Source: Brachyspira alvinipulli ATCC 51933
GTDB lineage: Bacteria; Spirochaetota; Brachyspiria; Brachyspirales; Brachyspiraceae
Length of the DNA stretch: 64,000 nt
Direction: 5' to 3'
NCBI RefSeq assembly: GCF_000518245.1
Contig: NZ_KI912402.1
Span: 178,544-242,543, forward strand
The translations under genes were made by a program, and so were the position numbers. Position 1 is the stretch's first letter. Each line of letters opens with the position of its first letter. Shown here in pieces: positions 34,658 to 45,223 of this stretch. The notes under the pieces are model-generated. The model saw nothing but the letters and a program-made list of their open reading frames with translations. It did no database searches and was not told where the DNA came from.

Positions 34658-37600
34658 TTAATCATAAAACCCAAGCTCTAAATAATGTAAAATAGTACTT
34701 ATAAATCTAGGAGGAATAGCAAAAGGATCTATTAATGTTTTAAATAAATTATGTTCCTCAAGTTTATAAAATTTTATGTTGTCTATTATTATATCTTCAT
34801 CATAAGCTATACAGTTAATTTCGCATACTATTTTCAATATATCATCTAGTATGTAATAAGATACATTTTCATTATAATAGTTTATTTTTATTTCTAAATC
34901 TTTAGATAATTCTTTTATGTATTTTTCTGATATTTTTTTACCATGAAATGCCATCATAGCATTATTTTCAACATGTTTTTCTTCTAAAATATATCTTTCT
35001 AATTGTATCTGCTCTATAGGCTGATTTATTTCATATAAGTCTATTTGTTTAGCCCATTTTTTTGTATATTCTTCGTCAGCATCTACTGGATGGAATAAAG
35101 TTATGTAATTTTTAGAATGTGTTTCTTTAGGAAGTTCATATAAGTCTTCATCTATAGAAGATAATGAACCGTCTTCCATATATCTAAATGAATCTATTAA
35201 ATTGCCATCCTCATCATATACTCCCCAAACGAATGCCAAAGTGAAATACTGCATAACAGGATTTTCTACAAAAACTTCAAAAAATGTTTGATAATCCCAT
35301 TTTCTGCCATTTAAAAGCACTTTTTTCAATTTCTGTTTCTGATATACAATAATTGCTTCAAGTGCATTTTTAGTTTCTAGCAATATTTTTCTAGCTTCTT
35401 CAACCTTTTGTTTATCATCGCCTTCTTCTACTTCAGGAAGTTCTTTCAATATTCTATGATTAGTATTATCTATAATTTCTAAATATGCATCGCTTAAAAG
35501 CTGCAATGTGAAGCTTCTATCCCCATAAGATATTTTTTTATTTCTCTCTATATTAAATCCCAAATTTGGAAGAACTTTATCGAATAAATTGTCTACAGGA
35601 ACTCCTAGACATTCTGCTGCTTTTTTGAATGATTCTTTTGCAGCATTTTTTAATTTTTTGTTTTTAGACATATATATTATATTGTTTATAATCATCAAAG
35701 CAAATTTATCACCGTTCATTGCTATTGCAGGTACTATGTATGAAGCTAAAGATGATTTGAAATTATCATGCCAATATTCTATTCTGTCATATATACTTAC
35801 TATTTGATTATAATTACCATAAATACAATATGGTATAATTATATTTTTATGTTCTTCTTTTGAGCCATTATCAATCCAATATCTATATATATTTTCAAAA
35901 GTATTTCTAACAGAATTTATATCAAATATAGCTATCATACTGTCAGCATCTTTTATTCTGTATGGTTCTTCAAGAAACATATACTCTAATAATATATATT
36001 TTAATACTTTTGATGGAACTTTTATATTATTATCTTTTTTCATCAACACATTGCTTATTAAAGATTCATCTATAAAATCAATCAAATGCTCATATTTTTC
36101 TTCATAGTAATCATCAATATATTGATTTATTTCATCTATGGAATTGAATTTAAATCCTTTTCTATTATAATTCCATTTTTTTATTATACGTTTTAATTCA
36201 AATTGTACATCTTCTCTATATGCATGTATACTGTTTTCTACATAGCTTCTTGAGTTATATTCATCTTTTTCTATCAAATTTAATGCACATTTTATAATAT
36301 CTTTATTCTTTAAATGAAGTATGTAGCATAAAATAGAATAATTAGTTAATCCTGCTTTATCTTTATTATATAAAAGTTCTAAAAAGTCTATCAATGCATA
36401 ACTTTTATATGAAACAGCTTTTAAAAATACTTTATCATTAAACATACTTACTATGTGATCCGTATTTTTATTAACTATATTTAATATGTATTTAGGTTTG
36501 AATATATACATAGGATAAGTAAATAAATATGTAATTATCAAATCTTTTAAATCTAATTCATATCCTTGTAAATATTCTAATATTTCTTTAAGTTTTATAT
36601 TAAGAAATTGCTTTCTTTCTTTTATCATTATTGGAATTGCCAAATTATACGGCAATGATTTCAATAAAGCTCTTACAACTTTTCTTGCATTTTCATTATA
36701 ATCATACATTATAACTATTATTTTTGTTGAAAATATTATATCGTTGCTTAATTCAATGGATAAATCATATTTGTCAATTTTCTCATTTGATAATAATTCA
36801 AATATATTATCAGATTTTATTTTATAAACTTTTTCTAAGTCCTTTTTTATATTGTCTATAAAATAATCTATATTATTATCTAATATGGTCATATCAGCAT
36901 TTTCATCATTCATTATTAATAGAATACATGTTAGTATAACTTTTAATTCTATTATATATGGAATATTAACATGCTTTAATATTTCATATAATTCATAGAA
37001 TGAAGTTTTGTCATTTTCATAAAGAATTTTAACTCCGTCAAAAATTTTGTTAGAATTTACTAATATATTATAATCTAGGTATTCAATTAGGAATACAAAG
37101 TATTTAGGCATATTAAGCTGTTCTAAATAATTAATAAATTCATTAAAACTTTTGTTTTCTAATTTTTTGCTAAAGTTTTTTCTTATTAGGAAGAATATTC
37201 TTATCAAGTAAGCTAAATTTACAAGCAAATCATTATTTTTATTGAGAATATTATTTTCAAGTAATTCTATAAATTTATTTTTTATATTATCATCTAAATC
37301 TATTATTAACAATAAAGATAACATATAATCTAAATAATTAACTTTATCTAAATATTCTAATATCTTTTCTATCTTTTCATAATCACCATAATATATTTTT
37401 ATAGATATTGCCATTAAAGCAATTAATATATTGTCTTTATACTCTTCTATTATTTCATCAATGTTAGAATTGCATATACTTTCTATATATTCATCAGTTT
37501 CTTTAGGAAAATATTTTTGTGCATAGTAATAATAAATAGATATGTGCATTTTAGCATTCATAATTTCATTAGATATAGGATTTATACTATATGAATGTTT

Positions 37601-37954
37601 TTTATATTCTCTATTCCAATTATTAATTTTTTCTAATGATATGCATTTTAATAGAGCTTCTTTTATACCAATACCTGATATCATATTTATTATTAGTATT
37701 TCAAAGATATATATATTTTCTACATAATGCAAAGATATTACTTTAAACAATCTTAATATAGATTCATCATTTTTATTTTCTGAATATATATCTAATAGTT
37801 TTGAATATATATTATGATCATTTGACATACTATATATTACTTCATTAGGATTAAAATCTATGCTGTCAATTTCATTAAATACGTATTTTTTTATACTTTC
37901 TTTATAAGCATGATTTTTAAAAATATCATCTATATAATTTTCCCTAACACACAT
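34658..37954 (-). CDS. Large DUF4132-domain protein
   Basis: A 1098-residue protein with no signal peptide. The first 700 or so residues are helical and repeat-like (HEAT-like in appearance, many Ile/Leu/Asn). The C-terminal third carries the DUF4132 pattern: WDYQTFFEVFVENPVMQYF, LAFVWGVYDEDGNLIDSFRY, DGSLSS, ITLFHPVDAD and INQPIEQIQLERYIL, then the ending PPRFISTILHYLELGFYD. DUF4132 (MolR-like) has no established biochemistry. It is immediately upstream of rpoN, and the 6-bp gap suggests co-transcription. Confidence 0.75.
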   Translation of the reverse strand: MCVRENYIDDIFKNHAYKESIKKYVFNEIDSIDFNPNEVIYSMSNDHNIYSKLLDIYSENKNDESILRLFKVISLHYVENIYIFEILIINMISGIGIKEALLKCISLEKINNWNREYKKHSYSINPISNEIMNAKMHISIYYYYAQKYFPKETDEYIESICNSNIDEIIEEYKDNILIALMAISIKIYYGDYEKIEKILEYLDKVNYLDYMLSLLLIIDLDDNIKNKFIELLENNILNKNNDLLVNLAYLIRIFFLIRKNFSKKLENKSFNEFINYLEQLNMPKYFVFLIEYLDYNILVNSNKIFDGVKILYENDKTSFYELYEILKHVNIPYIIELKVILTCILLIMNDENADMTILDNNIDYFIDNIKKDLEKVYKIKSDNIFELLSNEKIDKYDLSIELSNDIIFSTKIIVIMYDYNENARKVVRALLKSLPYNLAIPIMIKERKQFLNIKLKEILEYLQGYELDLKDLIITYLFTYPMYIFKPKYILNIVNKNTDHIVSMFNDKVFLKAVSYKSYALIDFLELLYNKDKAGLTNYSILCYILHLKNKDIIKCALNLIEKDEYNSRSYVENSIHAYREDVQFELKRIIKKWNYNRKGFKFNSIDEINQYIDDYYEEKYEHLIDFIDESLISNVLMKKDNNIKVPSKVLKYILLEYMFLEEPYRIKDADSMIAIFDINSVRNTFENIYRYWIDNGSKEEHKNIIIPYCIYGNYNQIVSIYDRIEYWHDNFKSSLASYIVPAIAMNGDKFALMIINNIIYMSKNKKLKNAAKESFKKAAECLGVPVDNLFDKVLPNLGFNIERNKKISYGDRSFTLQLLSDAYLEIIDNTNHRILKELPEVEEGDDKQKVEEARKILLETKNALEAIIVYQKQKLKKVLLNGRKWDYQTFFEVFVENPVMQYFTLAFVWGVYDEDGNLIDSFRYMEDGSLSSIDEDLYELPKETHSKNYITLFHPVDADEEYTKKWAKQIDLYEINQPIEQIQLERYILEEKHVENNAMMAFHGKKISEKYIKELSKDLEIKINYYNENVSYYILDDILKIVCEINCIAYDEDIIIDNIKFYKLEEHNLFKTLIDPFAIPPRFISTILHYLELGFYD

Positions 37955-38020
37955 TGAAAAATGCCTTAATATATTAATTATTGATAATATATCATATTTT
38001 CAAAAAAAATGAATAGAAAA

Positions 38021-38857
38021 TTAATCAATTATAAATATAACTTTGCAATTTTTTATAGCATTCTTTAATTTAGCACTGCTCATTATAATACTTGCATCCT
38101 CATTTCCTATTACTAGGTCACTTGCAAGTCTGCCTCTAGATCTCCAAGCAACTACATTATATGGTTTTTGACCTACTATATTAGTGATATTTCCATTAGT
38201 TAGGAATGAATTTGTAGAATATGTAATATAACCGTTTGTAGCTGCTATAGCCTTATTTATATAAGCTATGCTGTATATTTCGTTTCCGTCTTCATCATAT
38301 ACTGTAGGGAATAACGATGGTGTAAAACCTATATTCCTAGCATCTATTACAAGACTATCATAATCGGTACCAGTATCAAAATATGTTATAATTGGATCTG
38401 TCTTATATACATTTATATTATTTACAAGATCTGCCATCAAATTATTTGTTGTCATATCCAAAGCCATAAGAACTTTTACGCTTGTTCTAGTGGGATATGA
38501 TATTCCTACAAGTCTAGCATTATTTATAGAACTTACAACTTTTTCTTTTAAAACCATATTGTTTTCTATGATATTGTATATTGTATCATCACTGTCTATA
38601 GGTATATTGCCTAATGTATCATACAATGTTTTTACAGTTTCTTCTTCAGCCTGCTGCTGTAATATTAATAATGCTTCAGGATGCAAACGGCTATCTGTTA
38701 CAAAATCAGCAGTTGCATCAGCATATATTGTATATGTTGTATAATCAACCCTTCCTTCCCCAGTATTAACTAATATATTATTATTAGTTGTAGATGTATA
38801 TTGAGCGAAAAGCAATATATTTATAGTAACAAAGAGTAAAATAACCTTAATATTCAT
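38021..38857 (-). CDS. Secreted protein of unknown function (LPP20/FlgO-like features)
   Basis: A 278-residue protein with a clear signal peptide (MNIKVILLFVTINILLFAQ). The mature part starts with an Asn/Thr-rich stretch, then GEGRVDYTTYTIYADATA and HPEALLILQQQAEEETVKTL, a pattern seen in LPP20-type envelope proteins, and ends with a beta-rich region. I cannot assign a function. It is 66 bp from the DUF4132 gene and 71 bp from the ankyrin gene at 38929-39735, all minus strand. Confidence 0.6.
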   Translation of the reverse strand: MNIKVILLFVTINILLFAQYTSTTNNNILVNTGEGRVDYTTYTIYADATADFVTDSRLHPEALLILQQQAEEETVKTLYDTLGNIPIDSDDTIYNIIENNMVLKEKVVSSINNARLVGISYPTRTSVKVLMALDMTTNNLMADLVNNINVYKTDPIITYFDTGTDYDSLVIDARNIGFTPSLFPTVYDEDGNEIYSIAYINKAIAATNGYITYSTNSFLTNGNITNIVGQKPYNVVAWRSRGRLASDLVIGNEDASIIMSSAKLKNAIKNCKVIFIID

Positions 38858-38928
38858 ATAAACTCCAATATGCTGTAAATATTCTCGGTTTATAAAAAAA
38901 ATCCTTAAAGATATTTTTATAATAGTTA

Positions 38929-39735
38929 TTATCTTTTTTCTAATTTTTTTAAATATGTAGATACATTAATATATCCATTATATTTCATAACTTCATAAGC
39001 TTTTAAACCTATGGAGTTTGTTTCTGTATAGTTTATATCATTATAAATTAAATATCTAGCTATTTCTATTTTTGTGGCAAAGAATATGGCATTCTGTCCC
39101 CAATCATCTTTTTCATTAATATCTACCTTTACATTTTCAACTAAATACTTTATAAGCTCAATATTTTCATTTTCGACAGCGTACATAAGTATAGTTTTAC
39201 CTAATATATCCCTTTTATGTATATCAGCACCACTTTTTATAAGCAATTTTACAGAATATAAATCACCTGCTGAACAAGCATAATGAAGAGCTGTTTTTCC
39301 ACTGTTGTCAGAAGCGTTAACATCTCCATTATTATTTATAAGAAGATTTAGTATATATGGATAATTAGCAGATAATATTAATGCATTCTCACCTTTAGCG
39401 TTTGTTATTGATATATCAGCCTTTTTTTCTATAAGGTAGTCAGCTAAGTCATAATAACCTATTGAAACGGCTTCCATTAATAAAGTGTTTCCATTTTCAT
39501 TTGTTATATTAATATCGCCGTCATTTTCTAAATATCTGTCAATTTTTTCTATAATATATATTAGTTTATTATCATCTGTTATATAATCAAATACACTAGG
39601 TTTTTTTGGAATATTTGAATTGTTGAATACATTATTTTCTTCATTTTCGCTATCATAATATATATTTTCACTAAATAGGTCAGGAAGTAAATAACTGTAC
39701 ATTACAAATATTAGAATTAAATACTTTGTTTTCAT
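38929..39735 (-). CDS. Exported ankyrin-repeat protein
   Basis: A 268-residue protein with signal peptide (to about residue 22, YLLPDLFS) and about six ankyrin repeats from residue 70 onward. Examples are NTLLMEAVSIGYYDLADYL, KTALHYACSAGDLYSVKLL and KTILMYAVENENIELIKYL. Ankyrin stacks mediate protein contacts. Export suggests a periplasmic or surface role. A GGGGG ribosome site precedes it. Confidence 0.87.
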   Translation of the reverse strand: MKTKYLILIFVMYSYLLPDLFSENIYYDSENEENNVFNNSNIPKKPSVFDYITDDNKLIYIIEKIDRYLENDGDINITNENGNTLLMEAVSIGYYDLADYLIEKKADISITNAKGENALILSANYPYILNLLINNNGDVNASDNSGKTALHYACSAGDLYSVKLLIKSGADIHKRDILGKTILMYAVENENIELIKYLVENVKVDINEKDDWGQNAIFFATKIEIARYLIYNDINYTETNSIGLKAYEVMKYNGYINVSTYLKKLEKR

Positions 39736-39788
39736 ATCCCCCCAAGTTTTAGTTATATTAATTAATAAAAAATATTAGAAATTATAAT

Positions 39789-40526
39789 TCAGCTATTTCT
39801 TATCTTTTTTAATTCTTCAAGCATAAAATTCAAATCATCTATTACTTTTTGTTCCTCTTTCTGATTTCTTAAAATATATGCAGGATGATATGTTGCTATA
39901 ACTGCTACATCTTTTCCATTGTTATTATAATAATGAACTTTATTTCTAGCTTTTCCAAAAGGTGTTTTTAAATCAAAATCTATTAAATTACCAAATCCAT
40001 GCCTTCCCAAAGCACATATTATTTTTGGATTAAGTATTTGCAGCTGTTTTACAAAAAAATCTCTGCAGTTTTTCTTTTCTTCAGGTAAAGGATCTCTATT
40101 TTCAGGAGGTCTGCATTTTAAAGCATTCATAATGTAATATGGCTCTTTATCGATATTAAGCTGCTCAATCCATTTATCTAATAATTTTCCGCCTCTGCCT
40201 ACAAAAGGAAGTCCTTGCTTATCCTCATCAGCTCCTGGAGCTTCTCCTACAAATACTATATCAGGCTTTTCATTTCCGCGTCCGAATACAACATTCAATC
40301 TGCTATTGCATAAAGCCTCGCATTTCATACATTTTTCAACTTCGCTGTATATTTTTTTTAATTCTTCATCTTTTATTTCTTTCATTATATTAATATCCTT
40401 ACCGCTTTGCTTTTTTATTATTTTTGATGGATTTCTTAATATTATTTTCTTGCTATGAGAATTACAAACAACATTTGAGAATTTTATTTTATTTTGCTGT
40501 AAAAAATAGCTTTCTATTTTGTTCAT
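39789..40526 (-). CDS. Family 4 uracil-DNA glycosylase
   Basis: A 245-residue DNA repair enzyme removing uracil. Motif 1 is VGEAPGADEDKQGLPFVGRG near residues 92-111 and motif 3 is ATYHPAYILRN near 210-220. The four cysteines of the 4Fe-4S cluster are seen as C-x2-C (KCMKCEA, about residues 66-69) plus Cys in NALKCRPPENRD and KKNCRDFF. The first 45 residues or so are a lysine/asparagine-rich extension absent from typical members; an internal ATG (IMKEIKDEE, residue 48) is an alternative start that would give a standard-length enzyme. Confidence 0.9.
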   Translation of the reverse strand: MNKIESYFLQQNKIKFSNVVCNSHSKKIILRNPSKIIKKQSGKDINIMKEIKDEELKKIYSEVEKCMKCEALCNSRLNVVFGRGNEKPDIVFVGEAPGADEDKQGLPFVGRGGKLLDKWIEQLNIDKEPYYIMNALKCRPPENRDPLPEEKKNCRDFFVKQLQILNPKIICALGRHGFGNLIDFDLKTPFGKARNKVHYYNNNGKDVAVIATYHPAYILRNQKEEQKVIDDLNFMLEELKKIRNS

Positions 40527-40735
40527 ATTAATAAATCCTAAATATCATATTTAAAACATTGTTTATATTATATAATAAAATGGAATTTATTAAAAATTTT
40601 TTATTTATTTATAGCCTATAGATTGACTATAAGTATTAGCTTCTTTAAAAATTATAATTGATTAAATTTTTTAATATGCTTATCTTTTACAATATATAAT
40701 GCATAAGGTAAATGTAACATTTTTAGCATAAAAAT

Positions 40736-43003
40736 TTATTTTCTGTTTCTTTGAGCTTTTTTTAGAATATCTGCAATTTCTCTAAGTTTAAGATTCTCTG
40801 CCATATCTAAAGCAGTATCTCCATAGTCATTTTCTATATTTACATCGGCTCCTTTTTCTACTAGAAATTTAACATATGGTTCATCAACTTTTCTTGAACA
40901 AGCCCAAATTAAAGAAGTGTATCCATTATAATCTTGAGCATTAATATCTGCACCTTTTTCTAATAAAACTTTAGCTAATTTTATACGATTTTCCTGAAAA
41001 CTTATATTATTAAAATTACCTTCAAGCATACCAAGATATATCAAAGGAGTATATTGGTTTTCATTCTTTATGTTTACATCAGCACCTTGCTCTATTAAAA
41101 AATTAGCTATTTCAAAGTCTAGTATATCAATACTGCCTTCATTTAAATGATAAAAAGTTTTATTTAAAGCTGTGTCTCCTTGATGATCTTGTGCATTTAT
41201 ATCAGCATCTTTTGAAACTAAATATTTTATTACATCTATATTTCTTCCCCTACGAGGCTTACATGCTAATATTAAAGCAGTACTTCCTCCTTTCTGAGAG
41301 TTTACATCAGCACCGTTTTCAACTAATAATTTTACTGTTTCTAAATTATTTACACCATACATTAAGGCTGTATTTCCATAATCATCGAAAGCATTTATAT
41401 TTGCCCCTTTTTGTATTAGAAGTTCTACCATTTTTATATTATGAAGTTTGGAAGCATACATTAAAGGTGTTTCTCCATCCTCATTTGTTACATTTATATC
41501 TGCACCATTATTTATTAAAAATTCTGCAACAGATGAATTTTCATTTTTATAATAATAATATCTATAGTCAGGATGTTCATTATCTAATGAGAGTAATAGG
41601 GGAGTTTCTACTGAGCTATGTTCAGAATGTGTTTTGGCATTTACATCAGCACCTTTTTCAACCAAAAATTTAACCATATCATAGTCATTTCTTAAAGCTG
41701 CTATCATTAAAGGAGTATAATCATAATCAGAATTCTCCACACACTTTATTCTTGATTCTAAGTCAAAACCATTTTCTACTAATACTTTAAACATTTCTAT
41801 ATTTAGTGCCAATGCTGTTGTATAAGCTGTATCAAGAAGTGATGCTCCATCATTGTCTTTAGTATTTACATCAGCACCATATTTTATTAATAAATTAAAT
41901 ATTTTTTTAGCATTTTCTAGTTTTTCTTCTTTTTCGTAATGATCATAGCGAATATTATAATATAATACAGTGTTTCCATCATTGTCTTTAGTATTTATAT
42001 TGGCACCTTGTTCTAATAAAAATTTAACCATTTCATAGTCTCCTATCATAGCAGCGTTCATTAATGCTGTAAGACCGTGTTCATCTTGTGTGTTTATATT
42101 TGCACCTTGTTGTATAAGTAATTTTGAAATATCAAATTTTCCATAATCATTAGCAATCGTTAAAGCTGTTTTGTTTTCATTATTTGCTGTATTAGGATTG
42201 GCACCTTTATCAAGCAAATATTTAACCATATCATAATCATTTCTTAAAGCTGCTATCATTAAAGGAGTATAATCATAATCAGATCTACCCGTCTTTATTC
42301 TTGACTCTAAATCAAAACCATTTTCTACTAATATTTTAAACATTTCTTTATTTTTATCAAAAGATTCTGAAATTCTATAGGATACATCAAGGAGGGATGT
42401 TCCATCATTGTCTTTAGTATTTACATCAGCACCGTATTTTATTAATAAATTAAGTATTTTTATAGCATTTTCTTGTCCGAAACTATCATGCTGAATACTA
42501 TAATATAATGCAGTTTCTCCTGATGTATCTCTAATATTTACATCAGCACCATTTTTTAATAAAAATTCAACCATTTCATAATTTGTATCTCTAGCAGCAT
42601 ACATTAATGCTGTAGCACCTGCATTATCTTTAATATTGACATCAGTACCTTCTTCTATAAGTAATTTTGCTATATCATCATATCCCATTAAAGCAGCGTA
42701 CATTAATGCTGTAAAACCGTATTCATCTTGAGCATTTGGATTTGCTCCTTTATCTAAATATGATTTAACTCCTTCTATGTTATTATATTGTACAGCTAAA
42801 AAGAAAGTCTGAGAATACATAGGATACATTTTTGTAACTTGAACATATTCATTAGTATTTGTAGTTGTTGGATTAATATATACTTGTTCATTTGTTTGAG
42901 TTTGATTAGTTTGAGTATTTTCTGTTTGTTTAGTATTGCCGCTGTTACCGCCGCCGCAGGCTATTAAAACAAAAATAGAAATAATGTAAATAATATTTTT
43001 CAT
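40736..43003 (-). CDS. Large ankyrin-repeat lipoprotein with internal duplication
   Basis: A 755-residue lipoprotein: lipobox VLIAC with Cys17, then a Gly/Thr/Asn/Gln-rich linker (about 18-60) and about 19 to 20 ankyrin repeats to the C terminus. Two blocks are near duplicates: one containing KNKEMFKILVENGFDLESRI with SDYDYTPLMIAALRNDYDMV after it, and another with NIEMFKVLVENGFDLESRI and the same following stretch, about 185 residues apart. This shows expansion by segmental duplication. It is likely anchored at the outer membrane or periplasm and used in protein-protein contacts. Partner unknown. Confidence 0.88.
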   Translation of the reverse strand: MKNIIYIISIFVLIACGGGNSGNTKQTENTQTNQTQTNEQVYINPTTTNTNEYVQVTKMYPMYSQTFFLAVQYNNIEGVKSYLDKGANPNAQDEYGFTALMYAALMGYDDIAKLLIEEGTDVNIKDNAGATALMYAARDTNYEMVEFLLKNGADVNIRDTSGETALYYSIQHDSFGQENAIKILNLLIKYGADVNTKDNDGTSLLDVSYRISESFDKNKEMFKILVENGFDLESRIKTGRSDYDYTPLMIAALRNDYDMVKYLLDKGANPNTANNENKTALTIANDYGKFDISKLLIQQGANINTQDEHGLTALMNAAMIGDYEMVKFLLEQGANINTKDNDGNTVLYYNIRYDHYEKEEKLENAKKIFNLLIKYGADVNTKDNDGASLLDTAYTTALALNIEMFKVLVENGFDLESRIKCVENSDYDYTPLMIAALRNDYDMVKFLVEKGADVNAKTHSEHSSVETPLLLSLDNEHPDYRYYYYKNENSSVAEFLINNGADINVTNEDGETPLMYASKLHNIKMVELLIQKGANINAFDDYGNTALMYGVNNLETVKLLVENGADVNSQKGGSTALILACKPRRGRNIDVIKYLVSKDADINAQDHQGDTALNKTFYHLNEGSIDILDFEIANFLIEQGADVNIKNENQYTPLIYLGMLEGNFNNISFQENRIKLAKVLLEKGADINAQDYNGYTSLIWACSRKVDEPYVKFLVEKGADVNIENDYGDTALDMAENLKLREIADILKKAQRNRK

Positions 43004-43123
43004 ATATACCCCCTAAGTATATACAGGATTATATATTAATGATTATACTTTGTCAATTAGAATGACTTTATTCCTGTATAGTTTTTATTAATAGCAATAA
43101 AAGAAGAATAATAAAAAATAGTA

Positions 43124-44986
43124 TTATCTAAAGAATTTTTTATCTAAATATTCTTTTGAGAGCCTTAATACAAAAGGCCTTCCATGAGGGCAGTTTGTAA
43201 GTATATTTTCTTCTTCAAGCAAATCAAGCAATGTCTGCATATCGCTGTTTGAAAGTTTATCTCCAGCCTTTGGAGAATATTTGCATGATATAGTAGAGCA
43301 GGTATGTTTTATAACTTTTTCTAAATTGTTATTGTCGCCCTTTGAAATGTATATATCCAAAATGTCTTTTATGATTTTTTCTATTTTTTGATTTCTAGGA
43401 ATGTATATTGGTATATCTTCTATTATAATGCTATGTTTTGAATTGGCTTCAAATTTTATTCCTAATGATTCTATAGATTCTTTTGAGGCATTTAAAATAT
43501 CAATTTCATAATCTCTGTACTCAATTTCACAAGGTATAAGGAGTTTTTCATATTCTATTTTTTTTGACATAAGAGTTTTGTATATTCTTTCATAATTGAG
43601 CCTTTCATAAGCGGCATGCTGATCTATTATATACATTTCTCCTCCGCGCTCAGCTACTATATATGATGAAAATACCTGTCCTATGGCCCTTGTATACTCT
43701 CCAAATTCTATATTATTGTAGGTAAAATTATTGTTATTTAAATTTATTTCTTTATTAATATTGTTTTCTTCTATTATATTGTCATTTATATTATCATTGT
43801 TTTCTACATTTAAATCATTTTTATTATAACTATTATTTGAATAGCTTGTATTATCATATTTTATTTCACTTGCTGATTCGGTATTATAGTTTGAGGTATT
43901 ATATGTATTGTAATTATTATTCTGCTGCATAGGAAATGTAGGGGTGATATCTTTATCAAGATCAATTTCTATATTAACAGAATCAAAGTTGTTGCCAGAA
44001 TTTATATTGTTTACTATAGTGTTATATAGTATTCCTGAAATCTCTCTTTCATTTTTTATTCTTACTTCCTTTTTACTAGGGTGAACATTTACATCTATTT
44101 TACTGCTGTCAATATTTATGTATAGGAAAAAGAAAGGATATCTCTCTTTAGGTATGGCATTTGAATATGCATTTTTTATAGCATAAGCAAGAACTCTATT
44201 TTCTATAGGTCTGTTATTTAAGAATATAAAATTATTCTTTCTCATAGATTGGCTTATTTTAGAATTTGAAAATAAACCGTATATTAATACATCATCTTTT
44301 TCTATTTCAATTTCTATTAAATTTCTAAATACATTGCTGTCAGATAGATAATTTTCTATTCTTTCTTTTAGAGTATCAACTTTTATATATGAACTTACAA
44401 CCTTACCATTATTTTTTAATTTCATAGATATTTTAGGCTGAACTAATGCTTCCATATCAAAAACTTCTTTAACTAAGAAAAACTCTCTTGAAATATGTTT
44501 TAAGAATTTATATCTTGCAGGAATATTAAAGAATAGATTTTTAGCTATGATTTTTGTACCCTGCGAAGCAGCGGCAGGTTTATGTTCTATTATTTTACCG
44601 CCTTCAATTATTATTTTTCCTCCATTATCTTCATCTATGTTTTTGGAGACAATTTCTAAATTCGTAACATCCGATATAGATGCTAAAGCCTCGCCTCTAA
44701 ATCCAAGTGTATATATTGAATCTAAATCTTCTATTGAGTGTATTTTGCTTGTTGCATGATGAGTAACAGCAAGAGGAAGCTCATCAAAACGTATTCCGTT
44801 TCCATTGTCTTCTACAATCATAGATTTAATACCTGCTTCTTCTACAGATACTTCAATATTATCAGCTCCAGAATCCACAGCATTTTCAAGCAGTTCTTTA
44901 AGCATTGATGCAGGTCTTTCTATAACTTCTCCAGCAGCTATACGGTTAGCTACAGATTGAGGTAATTTCATTATATTTTTATTCAT
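43124..44986 (-). CDS. mutL: DNA mismatch repair protein MutL
   Basis: A 620-residue mismatch-repair ATPase/endonuclease. The N-terminal GHKL ATPase shows ENAVDSGADNIEV, DNGNGI, ATSKI and GFRGEALASI, and HPSKKEVR near 310. A linker of roughly residues 345-420 is very Asn/Tyr-rich. The C-terminal domain has the endonuclease motif DQHAAYERLNYE (pattern DQHA-x2-E-x4-E), SCKYSPKAGDKL and CPHGRPF, so this is an endonuclease-type MutL. Complete. Divergent from the thiolase gene. Confidence 0.96.
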   Translation of the reverse strand: MNKNIMKLPQSVANRIAAGEVIERPASMLKELLENAVDSGADNIEVSVEEAGIKSMIVEDNGNGIRFDELPLAVTHHATSKIHSIEDLDSIYTLGFRGEALASISDVTNLEIVSKNIDEDNGGKIIIEGGKIIEHKPAAASQGTKIIAKNLFFNIPARYKFLKHISREFFLVKEVFDMEALVQPKISMKLKNNGKVVSSYIKVDTLKERIENYLSDSNVFRNLIEIEIEKDDVLIYGLFSNSKISQSMRKNNFIFLNNRPIENRVLAYAIKNAYSNAIPKERYPFFFLYINIDSSKIDVNVHPSKKEVRIKNEREISGILYNTIVNNINSGNNFDSVNIEIDLDKDITPTFPMQQNNNYNTYNTSNYNTESASEIKYDNTSYSNNSYNKNDLNVENNDNINDNIIEENNINKEINLNNNNFTYNNIEFGEYTRAIGQVFSSYIVAERGGEMYIIDQHAAYERLNYERIYKTLMSKKIEYEKLLIPCEIEYRDYEIDILNASKESIESLGIKFEANSKHSIIIEDIPIYIPRNQKIEKIIKDILDIYISKGDNNNLEKVIKHTCSTISCKYSPKAGDKLSNSDMQTLLDLLEEENILTNCPHGRPFVLRLSKEYLDKKFFR

Positions 44987-45128
44987 AATCGTTAAACTAT
45001 ACTAATTTTTTTGATATATATTACCATATAAATTAATAAAAATGAATATCATGTTATTATATACATAAGTAAATTATTTGTTATATCCTATACTGTAGTT
45101 AGGTATAATAAAAAAATATAATATTTAA

Positions 45129-45157
45129 TTGAAATTGAAAAAAAAATGTACTATACT
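45129..45157 (+). promoter_or_regulatory. Promoter of the thiolase gene
   Basis: -35 TTGAAA (45129-45134), 17-bp spacer, -10 TATACT (45152-45157), about 67 bp before the start codon, which follows a ggag ribosome site. Confidence 0.6.
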
Positions 45158-45223
45158 AAAAACAACGTATTAATATTATAAATAGAAATGCGGTACAATT
45201 TATAATTTTTTGGAGATTAGAAT

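Noticed and set aside
41191-41673. A 160-codon plus-strand frame opposite the ankyrin lipoprotein
   Set aside because: It is rich in His/Leu/Tyr, as expected from the antisense of repeated ankyrin codons, and has no ribosome site.
42001-42020. A sigma-54-like promoter string (tggcac near ttg)
   Set aside because: It lies inside the ankyrin coding repeat, is repeated with the codons there, and lacks the correct -24/-12 spacing to any gene start.
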